From: Bacteroidales bacterium
GTDB taxonomy: Bacteria > Bacteroidota > Bacteroidia > Bacteroidales > UBA10428
Direction of reading: 5' to 3'
DNA: 64,000 bases
Assembly: GCA_016929525.1 (NCBI GenBank)
Contig: JAFGIP010000009.1
Coordinates: 1 to 64,000 of the forward strand
Positions 17,954 to 26,961 of this stretch are shown here, in pieces; the stretch's first letter is position 1, and each line of letters begins with the position of its first letter. The position numbers and the translations under genes are program-made. Below the pieces are notes generated by a model that ran no database searches, was not told the origin of the DNA, and saw nothing but the letters and a program-made list of their open reading frames with translations.

Positions 17954-20890
17954 TTATATCAGGGCTTCATATAGAACTTCTACAGGATGTTTGGCAATAA
18001 CACTTGTACCATCTTTAATCTGATGGCGACATGAAGTTCCTGCAGCAACAATTATTGTATCAGCTTCAGCTTTCTTCACAGCAGGAAATAGCACCAGCTC
18101 TCCAACTTTCATTGAAAGATCGAAGTGTTCTTTCTCATATCCAAAAGAGCCAGCCATTCCACAGCATCCCGATTTTATTTCTTCGACTGAATAGTTTTCA
18201 GGAATGCTTAATATGGTCTTTGTAAATTGGGTTGTTGATATTGCCTTCTGTTGACAATGACCATGAAATTTAATGTTCACCTTATTTTTTGTGAATAAAT
18301 CCGCTGAAATGTTTTTATTCTCAATTTCTCGAACTAAAAATTCTTCCATAGTAAAAGTATTTTCGGCCAGTTGCAGAGCTTTTTCTTTCTTGTCATCTCT
18401 AAGAAGATCCGGATATTCATCCCTAAATGTAAGTATAGCCGATGGTTCAATACCAATTAAAGGTCTATCCGAAGTAACTTCACCTGAGAATAATTCAACA
18501 TTATATTTTGCCAGTTTCCGGACTTTCTTTAAAAAACCTTTTGAAATAAAAGGCCTTCCACTGTCTTTATTTTTCAGAATGAATACTCGATAACCCAGTT
18601 TACTTAATAACTTCACAGTTGTTTTTCCAATGGGAACATCATTAAAATTGGTAAACTCATCAATAAACAGAAATACCTTTTTTGCATTTTCAGGCAAATT
18701 ATTATTATACTGATTAAGATTCCTTTTAAGCCATTTTTTAAAGGTTTCAGCATAAACCTTTGGTAGTGAACGTCCCAATGCAAAACCTATCGACTTTTTA
18801 ATAATTGATGAAAAAAATTTATTCTTCACCAATACATTGTATAAGCCCGCAACCTTGGAAGCCATTGACTGAAGACTCGAATAATATGCAATTAGTGTAG
18901 TCCTTAACGGAACTCTGTTCGATTTATAATACTGATAAAGAAATTCTGTTTTCAGCTTGGCCATATCAACATTGGACGGGCATTCCGATTTACAGCCTTT
19001 ACATGACAAGCAAAGATCAAGTACATTAAATAATTCCTTATTATTAAATGGATTTTTTCCTTTACTATTGGTTAGAATATTCCGTAACATGTTAGCACGT
19101 GCACGAGTCGTTTTATCTTCATCACGAGTTGCCTGATATGATGGGCACATTGTGCCTCCAATAATTGCTGATTTCCGGCAATCTGCAGAGCCGTTGCATT
19201 TTTCAGCTAAACGAATCAAACCAAGATTATCGGAAAAATCAAGAATAGTATCAAATTGCGGTGTTGCCTGGCCGGGCTTATATCTGAGTGATGAATCCAT
19301 CGGTGGTGTATCGGTTATTTTGCCAACATTGAAAACACCATTCGGGTCCCATATTTTCTTAATATCCTTTAATAATTCGTAATTTTCCTGCCCGATCATC
19401 AGAGGGATAAATTCTCCTCTCAGTCTTCCGTCACCATGTTCACCACTTAGTGATCCCCGATACTTTTTTACAATTTTTGCAATTCTTAAAGCGACTTCGC
19501 GAAATTTTTGAACTCCTTCTTCGGTTTTTAAATTTATCATTGGTCTCAGATGAAGTTCACCGGTGGCTATATGAGCATAAAATACACAGCTTAATTCCAG
19601 TTCTTCCAGGACTTCATTAAAATCATCAATATATTCCGGCAGATATTCAGGACTTACAGCAGTATCTTCAATTACCGGTTGTGGTTTTGCATCGCCGGGA
19701 ATATTTGAGAGTAATCCAAGTCCGGCCTTACGCAATGCCCATACCTTCGAAATGTCGCCACCATATAATACGGGATACTCATAGCCATAGTCAGTGCTTT
19801 TCAGATCGGTTATCAGATTTTTACAAATATTGTCTATTTCTGTACGTTTATCTGCTACAAACTCAATACATAGAAGTGCTCCCGGATCTCCTTTCAAGAA
19901 AAACCTGTTTTTATTCTGTTCAATGTTTGTCTTGGTGCATTCGAGAATATAATTGTCAATTAATTCAACAGCAACAGGTTTGTGCTTCAGTGCAACAAGA
20001 TTTGCTTTCAGAGCTTCATCTACCGAATTGAGATGTACAACCAGGAGACCATTTTCTTTTGGAGGAAGATCAACAAGATTTAGTTTAATTTCAGTCGCAA
20101 ACATCAGTGTACCTTCTGAGCCACAAATTAGTTTACAGAAATTAAAAGGTTCTCCATTATTATTAAAAGGTTCAGTTTCCAATAAAATATCAATGGCATA
20201 ACCCGTATTTCTTCTTTTAAGTCTCGGATCGGGAAATTCTTCCCGGATTCGTTTCTGATTTTCAGAATCACTTAATATTTTATTGATATTCCTATATATC
20301 TCACCTTCAAGATCTTTTAACTCAAGTTTTTTATTGAATTCATCCTTTGTGAGATTTTTAAAATGGACCTCAGATCCATCACTCAGGTAACCTTTTATTT
20401 CGAGGGTATGATCGCGCGTGCTTCCGTATATTATTGAATGAGCACCACAGGAATTATTACCAACCATACCTCCGATCATACATCGGTTTGAAGTAGAAGT
20501 TTCAGGGCCAAAATATAATCCATATGGTTTAAGCTTCATATTCAATTCATCAAGTACAACGCCTGGTTCTATCCTCACCCATTTTTCTCCAGAATTGATT
20601 TCCAGAATTTTACCAAAATGCTTTGAACAATCAACCACAATACCATTACCTACAACCTGGCCGGCAAGTGAAGTTCCTGCTGTTCTCGGAATAACAGATA
20701 ATTTATTTTCACATGCATATTTAATCGCTTGTCTTATATCTTCATTATTTCTTGCAATTATCACAGCTAAGGGTTCTTCCTGATAAGCCGAAGCGTCATT
20801 CGCATATATTGTAAGACTTGTAAAATCAGTCAGGACATCTCCTTGCATATTTCTTTTCAATCCTGATAAAACTTCCTGTCTATTAACCAT
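17954..20890 (-). CDS. FAD-binding and Fe-S dehydrogenase, YdiJ/D-lactate dehydrogenase-like
   Basis: 978 residues, membrane-associated 2-hydroxyacid oxidoreductase. Domains in order: FAD-binding 4 (IPRTAGTSLAGQVVGNGIVVD, then GGMVGNNSCGAHS), the FAD-oxidase C-terminal domain (HIATGELHLRPMINL, SGEHGDGRLRGEF), a 4Fe-4S region (CLSCKGCKSECPSNVDM with an earlier Cys pair near CNGSADC), and a GlpC-like CCG domain (KFHGHCQQKA, GCCGMAGSFGYE). This fused GlcD-Fe-S-CCG layout is that of YdiJ-type D-2-hydroxyglutarate or D-lactate dehydrogenases. It would feed electrons to quinones. A TATTTTTG -7 box sits about 50 bases upstream. Confidence 0.88.
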   Translation of the reverse strand: MVNRQEVLSGLKRNMQGDVLTDFTSLTIYANDASAYQEEPLAVIIARNNEDIRQAIKYACENKLSVIPRTAGTSLAGQVVGNGIVVDCSKHFGKILEINSGEKWVRIEPGVVLDELNMKLKPYGLYFGPETSTSNRCMIGGMVGNNSCGAHSIIYGSTRDHTLEIKGYLSDGSEVHFKNLTKDEFNKKLELKDLEGEIYRNINKILSDSENQKRIREEFPDPRLKRRNTGYAIDILLETEPFNNNGEPFNFCKLICGSEGTLMFATEIKLNLVDLPPKENGLLVVHLNSVDEALKANLVALKHKPVAVELIDNYILECTKTNIEQNKNRFFLKGDPGALLCIEFVADKRTEIDNICKNLITDLKSTDYGYEYPVLYGGDISKVWALRKAGLGLLSNIPGDAKPQPVIEDTAVSPEYLPEYIDDFNEVLEELELSCVFYAHIATGELHLRPMINLKTEEGVQKFREVALRIAKIVKKYRGSLSGEHGDGRLRGEFIPLMIGQENYELLKDIKKIWDPNGVFNVGKITDTPPMDSSLRYKPGQATPQFDTILDFSDNLGLIRLAEKCNGSADCRKSAIIGGTMCPSYQATRDEDKTTRARANMLRNILTNSKGKNPFNNKELFNVLDLCLSCKGCKSECPSNVDMAKLKTEFLYQYYKSNRVPLRTTLIAYYSSLQSMASKVAGLYNVLVKNKFFSSIIKKSIGFALGRSLPKVYAETFKKWLKRNLNQYNNNLPENAKKVFLFIDEFTNFNDVPIGKTTVKLLSKLGYRVFILKNKDSGRPFISKGFLKKVRKLAKYNVELFSGEVTSDRPLIGIEPSAILTFRDEYPDLLRDDKKEKALQLAENTFTMEEFLVREIENKNISADLFTKNKVNIKFHGHCQQKAISTTQFTKTILSIPENYSVEEIKSGCCGMAGSFGYEKEHFDLSMKVGELVLFPAVKKAEADTIIVAAGTSCRHQIKDGTSVIAKHPVEVLYEALI

Positions 20891-20938
20891 ACACTATAAT
20901 TATTTTGTTACTCTGACTTTTCTTAAAAATTAAGGTTG

Positions 20939-20946
20939 CAAAAATA
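20939..20946 (-). promoter_or_regulatory. candidate -7 box TATTTTTG within a small inverted repeat
   Basis: Minus-strand TATTTTTG matches TAnnTTTG. It lies in the loop of the 6-base inverted repeat AGGTTG/CAACCT (20933-20952), 49 bases upstream of the FAD/Fe-S dehydrogenase start. The flanking dyad could be an operator. Confidence 0.35.
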
Positions 20947-21061
20947 CAACCTCATTTCTTAATGTTTCTTAAAAAGATAAAGATAATTCTGATTAGCTTG
21001 TTTTTTGTACCAATGAGAACTAAATTAGTTCACTATTTAAAATTTAACTAAACTAAAACAA

Positions 21062-22969
21062 ATGAAAATAAAAACAATTTCAATAGTTGTCCTATTAACT
21101 ATATTATTTAGTGCGTGTATGCAAGATTCAGAATTAGCTCCACGAATTCAAATGGAAGATTTTTTTAAGAATCCGGAAAAATCAATTTTTAGAATCTCTC
21201 CAGACGGCAATTATTATTCTTATATGGCCCCCTGGGAATCCAGAATGAATATTTTCATTCAGGAAATCGGACAGGATTCTGTTATTCAGCTTACTTTTGA
21301 ACAAGATCGTGATATTGCCGGTTACTTATGGGCAAGCAATAACAGATTACTTTATCTGAAAGATGAAGGAGGAAACGAAGATTATAAGTTGTATGGAGTT
21401 GATATTAATGGTCAAAATCTTAAGTGCCTGACCTGTTTTGAAGAAGTCAGAACTACATTAATAGATGAATTGGAAGAAAACCCCGATGAAGTTATTATAG
21501 GTCTAAACAAAAGAAATCCTCAGGTTTTTGATCCTTACAGATTAAACATTGTTAATGGTGAGCTAACACTTCTTGCTGAAAATCCAGGAAATATAGTCGG
21601 CTGGATGACAGATCACGATGGTAAACTTCGAGGAGCAGTAGCAATTACGGGAGGGGTAAACCAGTCATATCTATACAGAGATAATGAAAATGAAGAATTT
21701 ACTGAAGTGCTTACTACTAGTTGGAGAGATAGATTTAATCCACATTTTTTTACATTTGATAATACCAAGATTTATGCTTCTTCTAATTTAGGGCGTGATA
21801 AAGAAGAAATTGTTGTTTTTGATCCAAAAACGGGTGAAGAAACAGAGACCTTATATAAAAATGATGAAGTTGATGCAGGAGGACTTAGTTTTTCCAAAAA
21901 AAGGAAAGTATTGATAGCAGCTTCATTTACCACAGATAAAAGACATTATCACTTCTTTGATGAAGTGGCCAAAGAACAGTATGAATTTCTACAAAAACAA
22001 CTCCCGGGCTATGAAATAGTTGTTGTGACATCTGATAAACCTGAAAATAAATTCATCATACGTACTTTTAGCGATAGAAGCCGGGGAGCTTATTATTTTT
22101 TCGATTCAGAGAATAACAACCTGGTAAAAATTGCAGATGTAAGTCCATGGTTAAACGAAGATGATCTGGCTGAAATGCAGCCTGTTAGTTACACCAGTCG
22201 TGACGGACTTACAATACATGGTTACCTTACTCTTCCAAAAGGAAAAAACCCCAAAAAGCTGCCTGTTGTGATACATCCTCACGGAGGCCCATGGGCACGT
22301 GATTACTGGGGATTCAACCCTGGTGTACAGTTTCTTGCAAACAGGGGGTATGCCGTTCTTCAGATGAATTTCAGAGGATCGGTCGGATATGGTAAGGATT
22401 TCTGGCTTAAATCAGTAAAGCAGTGGGGTCGTACAATGCAGGATGATATAACAGATGGAGTAAACTGGCTTATTGATCAGGGAATAGCCGATCCGGTGAG
22501 GATTGCAATTTACGGAGGTAGTTATGGTGGTTATGCTGTACTTGCAGGATTGACGAAAACACCCGACCTTTATGCCTGCGGTATTGATTATGTTGGCGTA
22601 TCAAATATGTTTACATTCATGAACACCATTCCTCCATATTGGGAACCATTAAGAGAACAGTTTTATGAACTGGTAGGGAATCCTGTTGATGATAGTCTTC
22701 TGTTAGCTGAGGTTTCACCGGTATTGCATGCCGATAAAATTAAAGCACCTTTATTCATAGCACAAGGTGCAAACGACCCTCGTGTAAATAAAGCTGAATC
22801 GGATCAGATGGTTGAAGCTTTAAAAGACAGAGGAATTAATGTAGAGTATATGGTAAAAGACAATGAAGGCCATGGTTTCCGTAATGAAGAAAACCGTTTT
22901 GATTTTTACAGGGCAATGGAAGAATTTCTTGCCCAACACATCGGCGATTCGCTCAACGTATCGAATTAG
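21062..22969 (+). CDS. S9 family prolyl oligopeptidase-like peptidase, lipoprotein
   Basis: 635 residues. The signal peptide ends in a lipobox (LFSAC), so the enzyme is probably anchored in the envelope. Residues about 35-370 form a PD40-like beta-propeller, and 375-635 an alpha/beta-hydrolase domain. The catalytic triad is visible: Ser487 in YGGSYGGYA, Asp572 in GANDPRVN and His604 in NEGHGFRN. The oxyanion region HPHGGPWARD and the helix NFRGSVGYGKDF are typical of acylaminoacyl-peptidase/DPP-like S9 members. It is monocistronic, and a strong bidirectional hairpin follows. Confidence 0.92.
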   Translation: MKIKTISIVVLLTILFSACMQDSELAPRIQMEDFFKNPEKSIFRISPDGNYYSYMAPWESRMNIFIQEIGQDSVIQLTFEQDRDIAGYLWASNNRLLYLKDEGGNEDYKLYGVDINGQNLKCLTCFEEVRTTLIDELEENPDEVIIGLNKRNPQVFDPYRLNIVNGELTLLAENPGNIVGWMTDHDGKLRGAVAITGGVNQSYLYRDNENEEFTEVLTTSWRDRFNPHFFTFDNTKIYASSNLGRDKEEIVVFDPKTGEETETLYKNDEVDAGGLSFSKKRKVLIAASFTTDKRHYHFFDEVAKEQYEFLQKQLPGYEIVVVTSDKPENKFIIRTFSDRSRGAYYFFDSENNNLVKIADVSPWLNEDDLAEMQPVSYTSRDGLTIHGYLTLPKGKNPKKLPVVIHPHGGPWARDYWGFNPGVQFLANRGYAVLQMNFRGSVGYGKDFWLKSVKQWGRTMQDDITDGVNWLIDQGIADPVRIAIYGGSYGGYAVLAGLTKTPDLYACGIDYVGVSNMFTFMNTIPPYWEPLREQFYELVGNPVDDSLLLAEVSPVLHADKIKAPLFIAQGANDPRVNKAESDQMVEALKDRGINVEYMVKDNEGHGFRNEENRFDFYRAMEEFLAQHIGDSLNVSN

Positions 22970-22989
22970 GCTACTGCTAAACCAAATAT

Positions 22990-23022
22990 GAAGGCTGTCT
23001 TCCCTCATGGAAGGCAGCCTTC
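22990..23022. terminator. bidirectional Rho-independent terminator
   Basis: Fourteen-base stem GAAGGCTGTCTTCC / GGAAGGCAGCCTTC (one G-U pair) with a 5-base loop CTCAT, between the convergent S9 peptidase and Trx-TrxR genes. It is followed by TCTTTAAAATTATTT on the plus strand, and an A/T-rich run also flanks the other side. Confidence 0.85.
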
Positions 23023-23058
23023 TCTTTAAAATTATTTATTCGTATTGTTTAATTCATG

Positions 23059-24330
23059 TTACTGATCAAGTTCCTTTGTTATCGCAATCGCGGCAATAGT
23101 TCCATCAGCAATGGCAGTAGTGATCTGGCGATATTTCTTACTTCCGACATCACCTACTGCGAATACACCGTCAATATTAGTTCTCATATCTTCGTCGGTA
23201 TTTATATATCCCCATTTGTCAAGTTCAAGTCCTTTAGGAAACATATCCAAGTTTGGCTTCATCCCTATAAATATAAAAACTCCGTCTGTTTCAATAGTTT
23301 TTCTTTTACCTGACTTCAACTCTTCTATTTCAGTTACAATCTTACCGGCAACTTTTTTAAATGAGCGTGGTTCATGCTCAAAAATAAAATCGATTTTAGA
23401 ATTTGTAAAAACCTTTTCCTGAGCCTGTTTATTTGCCTGTAATTTATCAAATTGGTGTACTATTGTTATTTTACTCGCAAACTTCGAAATAAAATCGGCT
23501 TCTTCAATTGCTGAATTACCTCCGCCAATAACCATAACCTCTTTATCGATAAAATATTTAGCATCACAAGTTGCACAGTATGAAATTCCATTCCCTTTAA
23601 GTTCACTTTCTCCGGGAATGTTTAGTAAATTATACTTTGTTCCTGTAGCAATGATAATTTTCTTTGCTTTTATGGTTTCATATTCATCAATAAGTATTTC
23701 CTTCTTTTCCAGGTCGACACGACTTACATCGACAGCTACCTTGTAAGTTGTTCCACAACGTTTTGTTTGTTCACTCATATTGTGAGATAACATATACCCG
23801 GGTTGCGGATCGATGAATCCCGGATAATTTGAAACCTGATGTGTAGTTGAAACATGACCACCTGGTAAAGCTACATCAATGACCACCGCATCAATTTTTG
23901 CCTGACACAGATAAAGCCCGGCCGTAAGACCTCCTGGTCCTGCTCCAAGTATTGCAACATCGCAATACGTGGTTAATGGTTTAATTTCCGATTTTATCTC
24001 CTTAACACGCTCTTTACCTAATATGATTTTTAAACCTTCAAACAACTCAGAACGCTTAATGCCGCCATTCAACCGAAAACCAACTTCTTTGCCGTCTTCA
24101 AAGAATAAAACTGTTGGTGAAGAACTAACTCCAAGTTTTTCTGCCAGTTCACGGTTTTCCTGACGAAATATTTTCAGGAACTTCACTTCTTTACCAAACA
24201 GCTCATTAAGTGCTTCAAACTTGGGTGCAAGTGCATCGCAAGGAGGACATTCCGTTGAATAAAAATCTAGAATAACCTTACCTCCATTTAATACTTCGCT
24301 CTCAAATTGAGTTAAATTTATCTCTTTCAT
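23059..24330 (-). CDS. trxB: thioredoxin-thioredoxin reductase fusion
   Basis: 423 residues. Residues 1 to about 107 are a thioredoxin domain with CPPC (Cys28-Cys31) in place of the usual CGPC. Residues about 120-423 are a complete low-molecular-weight thioredoxin reductase: FAD motif GAGPGG (129-134), redox pair CATC (252-255), NADPH motif GGGNSA near 269, and the C-terminal FAD motif GVFAVGDVGSKKYRQITTA (the GD core). The fused carrier would make a self-contained NADPH-to-disulfide system. It is the last gene of the methyltransferase/peptide/radical SAM operon, 66 bases after the radical SAM stop, and ArsM-type enzymes are known to use thioredoxin as reductant. It could also be a general reductase. 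Confidence 0.92.
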   Translation of the reverse strand: MKEINLTQFESEVLNGGKVILDFYSTECPPCDALAPKFEALNELFGKEVKFLKIFRQENRELAEKLGVSSSPTVLFFEDGKEVGFRLNGGIKRSELFEGLKIILGKERVKEIKSEIKPLTTYCDVAILGAGPGGLTAGLYLCQAKIDAVVIDVALPGGHVSTTHQVSNYPGFIDPQPGYMLSHNMSEQTKRCGTTYKVAVDVSRVDLEKKEILIDEYETIKAKKIIIATGTKYNLLNIPGESELKGNGISYCATCDAKYFIDKEVMVIGGGNSAIEEADFISKFASKITIVHQFDKLQANKQAQEKVFTNSKIDFIFEHEPRSFKKVAGKIVTEIEELKSGKRKTIETDGVFIFIGMKPNLDMFPKGLELDKWGYINTDEDMRTNIDGVFAVGDVGSKKYRQITTAIADGTIAAIAITKELDQ

Positions 24331-24396
24331 TTTATTATATTTTTCTTAATTATTCAAATACACGGATATTGAAAGACCGTCCTTATATTTTTATTT

Positions 24397-25728
24397 CTAA
24401 TTTTTAATAAAAAAATCCTTTGGAGTTTCTCTAAAATAATATGATAACCCCAGTTCCAGCAGTTCCTTAACAGGCCTGCAATCGGGAGAACATATCCTGC
24501 CTGTATGATTTTTCGAAACTGATCCGCACCCTCCACCACAGGCCAGTTGTACACTACAATCTTTGCACTCAGGTATTGCAAGCACATCCCGATTTTGCCA
24601 TTCTTCAATAATTTCTTCTTTTTTGGTTACTTCAGGATAAAAAGTACCCAGCTCCTCTCCTTCTTTTCCAACTGTTGCTGTGCATGAATATATTTTCCCG
24701 GTATAGTCAAATGCCCATTCAGTCTTTGTTCCGGGACAAGAATCAAATAGCGGATCGGGTAGCTCTCCCTCTTCAAATAAAAATTTAGCTACCGAAAAAG
24801 CAGGCTTATAAAACTCTTTTATTTCAGGATATAATTTTAACTGCTCATATATGTCTTCATACATTCCTAATCGGGTATAAAGCCTGTTACTTTCAACCTG
24901 ACAATGATGAAGCTCGTAATTTCTGCCTAACTGTGTTTTAAATAATTGATTATTTGTCCAACCCTTATGGTTAGCAAAACGGGCAAGTTTTGATAATTCT
25001 TCAATATTTCCCTTATCGATAACCATTCTTAAATTTACAGGTATTCTCTCCCGCAGTAATGCATCAATACCATCAACAATTCTTAAAAATGTTGAAGATC
25101 CATTTTTATGGGGTCTCCTTGTGTTGTGTGTATCCTCGGTTCCATCAAGGGTTACCTGTACTTCTCTTATTGATGCGGATTTTAACACAGGAATAAATGA
25201 TAATAGGTTATAACCATTGGTGACAACTGCAATATCAAGATTTCGCATATTACATTCCCTGATAAACCGTTTATAAAAATTACTTTGTGCTTTGATATTT
25301 AATAGGGGTTCCCCTCCAAAAATGGTAATGTATTTTTTTCTGTTTACAAATTCACTATCAATATAATTAAAAAAAGACGTGATAATCTGGTCATCTATCT
25401 GTTCATATTTATTAAGATACTCATCCTGATAACAATAACTGCATTTGAAATTACATGCATAACCCGGAACAAAGAACAGTTGAATTTCATCTGTCTCCCT
25501 GTTATCAATGAACTCAAGGTATTTTTGTCTGTAAATATTATTTTCAGTTTCCGGATCAATGATATAACCTTTTTCTTTGAGTTCTTCAGTTATATTAATA
25601 TTATGTGCTAAAAATTCCTGATATTGATCTTCAGTAAGAATATCGGCATTCCTTGATAAAAGGTTTACAATGAAGTAATCTTCAGAATCTTTCAGTCGGG
25701 AAATAATATTATGTTTTGAAAATTCCAT
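24397..25728 (-). CDS. radical SAM/SPASM enzyme, peptide-maturase type
   Basis: 443 residues. The radical SAM cluster motif is CNFKCSYC (Cys92, Cys96, Cys99) after FFVPGYA. The GGEPLL SAM-binding strand is at about residues 158-163. The C-terminal SPASM region has many Cys: C331, C349, C388 and C391 (ECKDC), C397, C401 (CGGGC), C413 and C417, enough for two auxiliary 4Fe-4S clusters. The N-terminal ~85 residues form an extra helical domain that could bind a leader peptide. Relatives include sulfatase maturases and RiPP maturases. No sulfatase is nearby, while a tiny Cys-containing frame lies directly upstream in the same operon. The peptide-maturase role is inferred. Confidence 0.85.
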   Translation of the reverse strand: MEFSKHNIISRLKDSEDYFIVNLLSRNADILTEDQYQEFLAHNINITEELKEKGYIIDPETENNIYRQKYLEFIDNRETDEIQLFFVPGYACNFKCSYCYQDEYLNKYEQIDDQIITSFFNYIDSEFVNRKKYITIFGGEPLLNIKAQSNFYKRFIRECNMRNLDIAVVTNGYNLLSFIPVLKSASIREVQVTLDGTEDTHNTRRPHKNGSSTFLRIVDGIDALLRERIPVNLRMVIDKGNIEELSKLARFANHKGWTNNQLFKTQLGRNYELHHCQVESNRLYTRLGMYEDIYEQLKLYPEIKEFYKPAFSVAKFLFEEGELPDPLFDSCPGTKTEWAFDYTGKIYSCTATVGKEGEELGTFYPEVTKKEEIIEEWQNRDVLAIPECKDCSVQLACGGGCGSVSKNHTGRICSPDCRPVKELLELGLSYYFRETPKDFFIKN

Positions 25729-25866
25729 AGAAACAGAATATCCTGAATGAAAATATTATTAAAACATTAAAAGAGATATACTCCTTTCTGAGACGAATGG
25801 AATCAAAAATTGGATCACAAGCCTTTTTTACATATCATCAAAGATTCGATGTTCCAACAGAAGTTT

Positions 25867-25962
25867 AATCGTGGCAACCTGCAACTATCTTTGATTGTTT
25901 AGCACAACATTGTGCCGCTTGCTGTTTGCTTTTCACTTTCTTTTTTATTAATGACTTCATAT
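25867..25962 (-). CDS. 31-residue Cys-containing peptide, candidate radical SAM substrate
   Basis: Small frame (ATG at 25962, TAA ending at 25867), too short for ordinary gene calling. It has a Lys-rich N-terminal half (MKSLIKKKVKSKQQAA) and a C-terminal half QCCAKQSKIVAGCHD with a vicinal Cys pair and a third Cys near the end. It starts 10 bases after the ArsM-like methyltransferase stop and ends 138 bases before the radical SAM start, on the same strand. The layout of a basic leader with a short Cys core next to a SPASM enzyme is that of a RiPP precursor. It could also be an unmodified thiol peptide binding metal or arsenite. Expression is not proven. Confidence 0.5.
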
Positions 25963-25972
25963 CATGCAATTT

Positions 25973-26617
25973 TTATTTTGAACAACAGCTATTACTTATT
26001 CTACCACGAATTGTAAAGCTGGAAACTTTAATTTTGCCTTTGTCATAAGGCTGGCTTTCTTCTATAATTTCAATTTCTTTAAACCCGGCCCTTTTCAGTT
26101 GCGATAAGTAAACATCTTTAGTAACAGCTCCACCCCAGCATTCTGCTACAGCCTGCGGATCTTTTTTATATTCCTCCGGGACTGTTTCAGATGAAAAAAT
26201 ATCACTTACTACAAAACGACCTCCGTTTTTTAAAATTCTGGCAACTTCATTCCATACTTTTTGCTTATCAGCAGCATGATTAATTGTACAGTTTGATATT
26301 ACCATATCCACTGATCTCTCTTCAATTGGCAACTCTTCCAGTTCAGCCTTTATAAACTTAACATTTTTAATTTCCAGTTTCTCTGCAGAGGATTGCGATT
26401 TTTTCAGCATTCCTTCCGATACATCTATCCCATAAACAAATCCATCCTGCCCTACTTTTTCAGCTAGTCGCAGTACATCGGTTCCGCGTCCGCTACCCAG
26501 ATCAACACATATTTCCCCGCGCTGAGGTTCTGTAAAATTTATCGCCCCACCACACGACAGGCAACAAATATCCTCTGCTAATTTTGTATATCTTTTATTT
26601 ATTTCAACGTAACTCAT
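25973..26617 (-). CDS. ArsM-like SAM-dependent methyltransferase
   Basis: 214 residues. Class I methyltransferase fold: motif I VDLGSGRGTD near residue 38 and the acidic strand VYGIDVS near 62. The segments VISNCTINHAADK (Cys110) and AVAECWGGAV (Cys160) match the two As(III)-binding Cys regions of arsenite methyltransferase ArsM. A further Cys group, ICCLSC (18-22), is N-terminal, and the protein ends in a CC pair (211-212). It is shorter than typical ArsM. It is the first gene of a four-gene operon behind a strong promoter. It may methylate arsenite, or another thiol-bound or peptide substrate given the neighbouring peptide and radical SAM genes. Confidence 0.8.
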   Translation of the reverse strand: MSYVEINKRYTKLAEDICCLSCGGAINFTEPQRGEICVDLGSGRGTDVLRLAEKVGQDGFVYGIDVSEGMLKKSQSSAEKLEIKNVKFIKAELEELPIEERSVDMVISNCTINHAADKQKVWNEVARILKNGGRFVVSDIFSSETVPEEYKKDPQAVAECWGGAVTKDVYLSQLKRAGFKEIEIIEESQPYDKGKIKVSSFTIRGRISNSCCSK

Positions 26618-26961
26618 TTAAATTTTTTTACAAATATATGTAATAATCTAGATACGTCAATTCATAATGATTATTTAGAACGAATCTAATTTATATCTCT
26701 TAATTAACGATTTATCATAAATTTAATACTTCTTTAACATCGATGTATATGTTACTCTTTTATTTATATTTTCTCTAAATAATATTATTCTGTTATAAGA
26801 ATAACACAATCCTTAATTTGCAACTCATTGTTTCACTATAATTTAGGCTAATTCTTAATTAAACCCATTAAGGAAAAACACATATTAAATATTATACAAC
26901 AGTGATAAATTTTAATTAATTTTACACTTAACCGTAATAATCTATAATAATCTAATACACA
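26618..26961. other. divergent intergenic region
   Basis: 344 AT-rich bases between the ArsM-like operon (minus) and the pta operon (plus). It holds the minus-strand promoter near its left edge. No exact consensus box was found for pta, and no coding frame or strong hairpin was seen. Confidence 0.6.
26631..26660 (-). promoter_or_regulatory. promoter of the methyltransferase/peptide/radical SAM/Trx-TrxR operon
   Basis: Minus-strand TTG (26660-26658), a 19-base spacer, then TATATTTG (26638-26631), 13 bases before the methyltransferase start codon. This fits the Bacteroidota TTTG-N19-TAnnTTTG consensus well. No dyad clearly tied to a repressor was seen. Confidence 0.65.
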
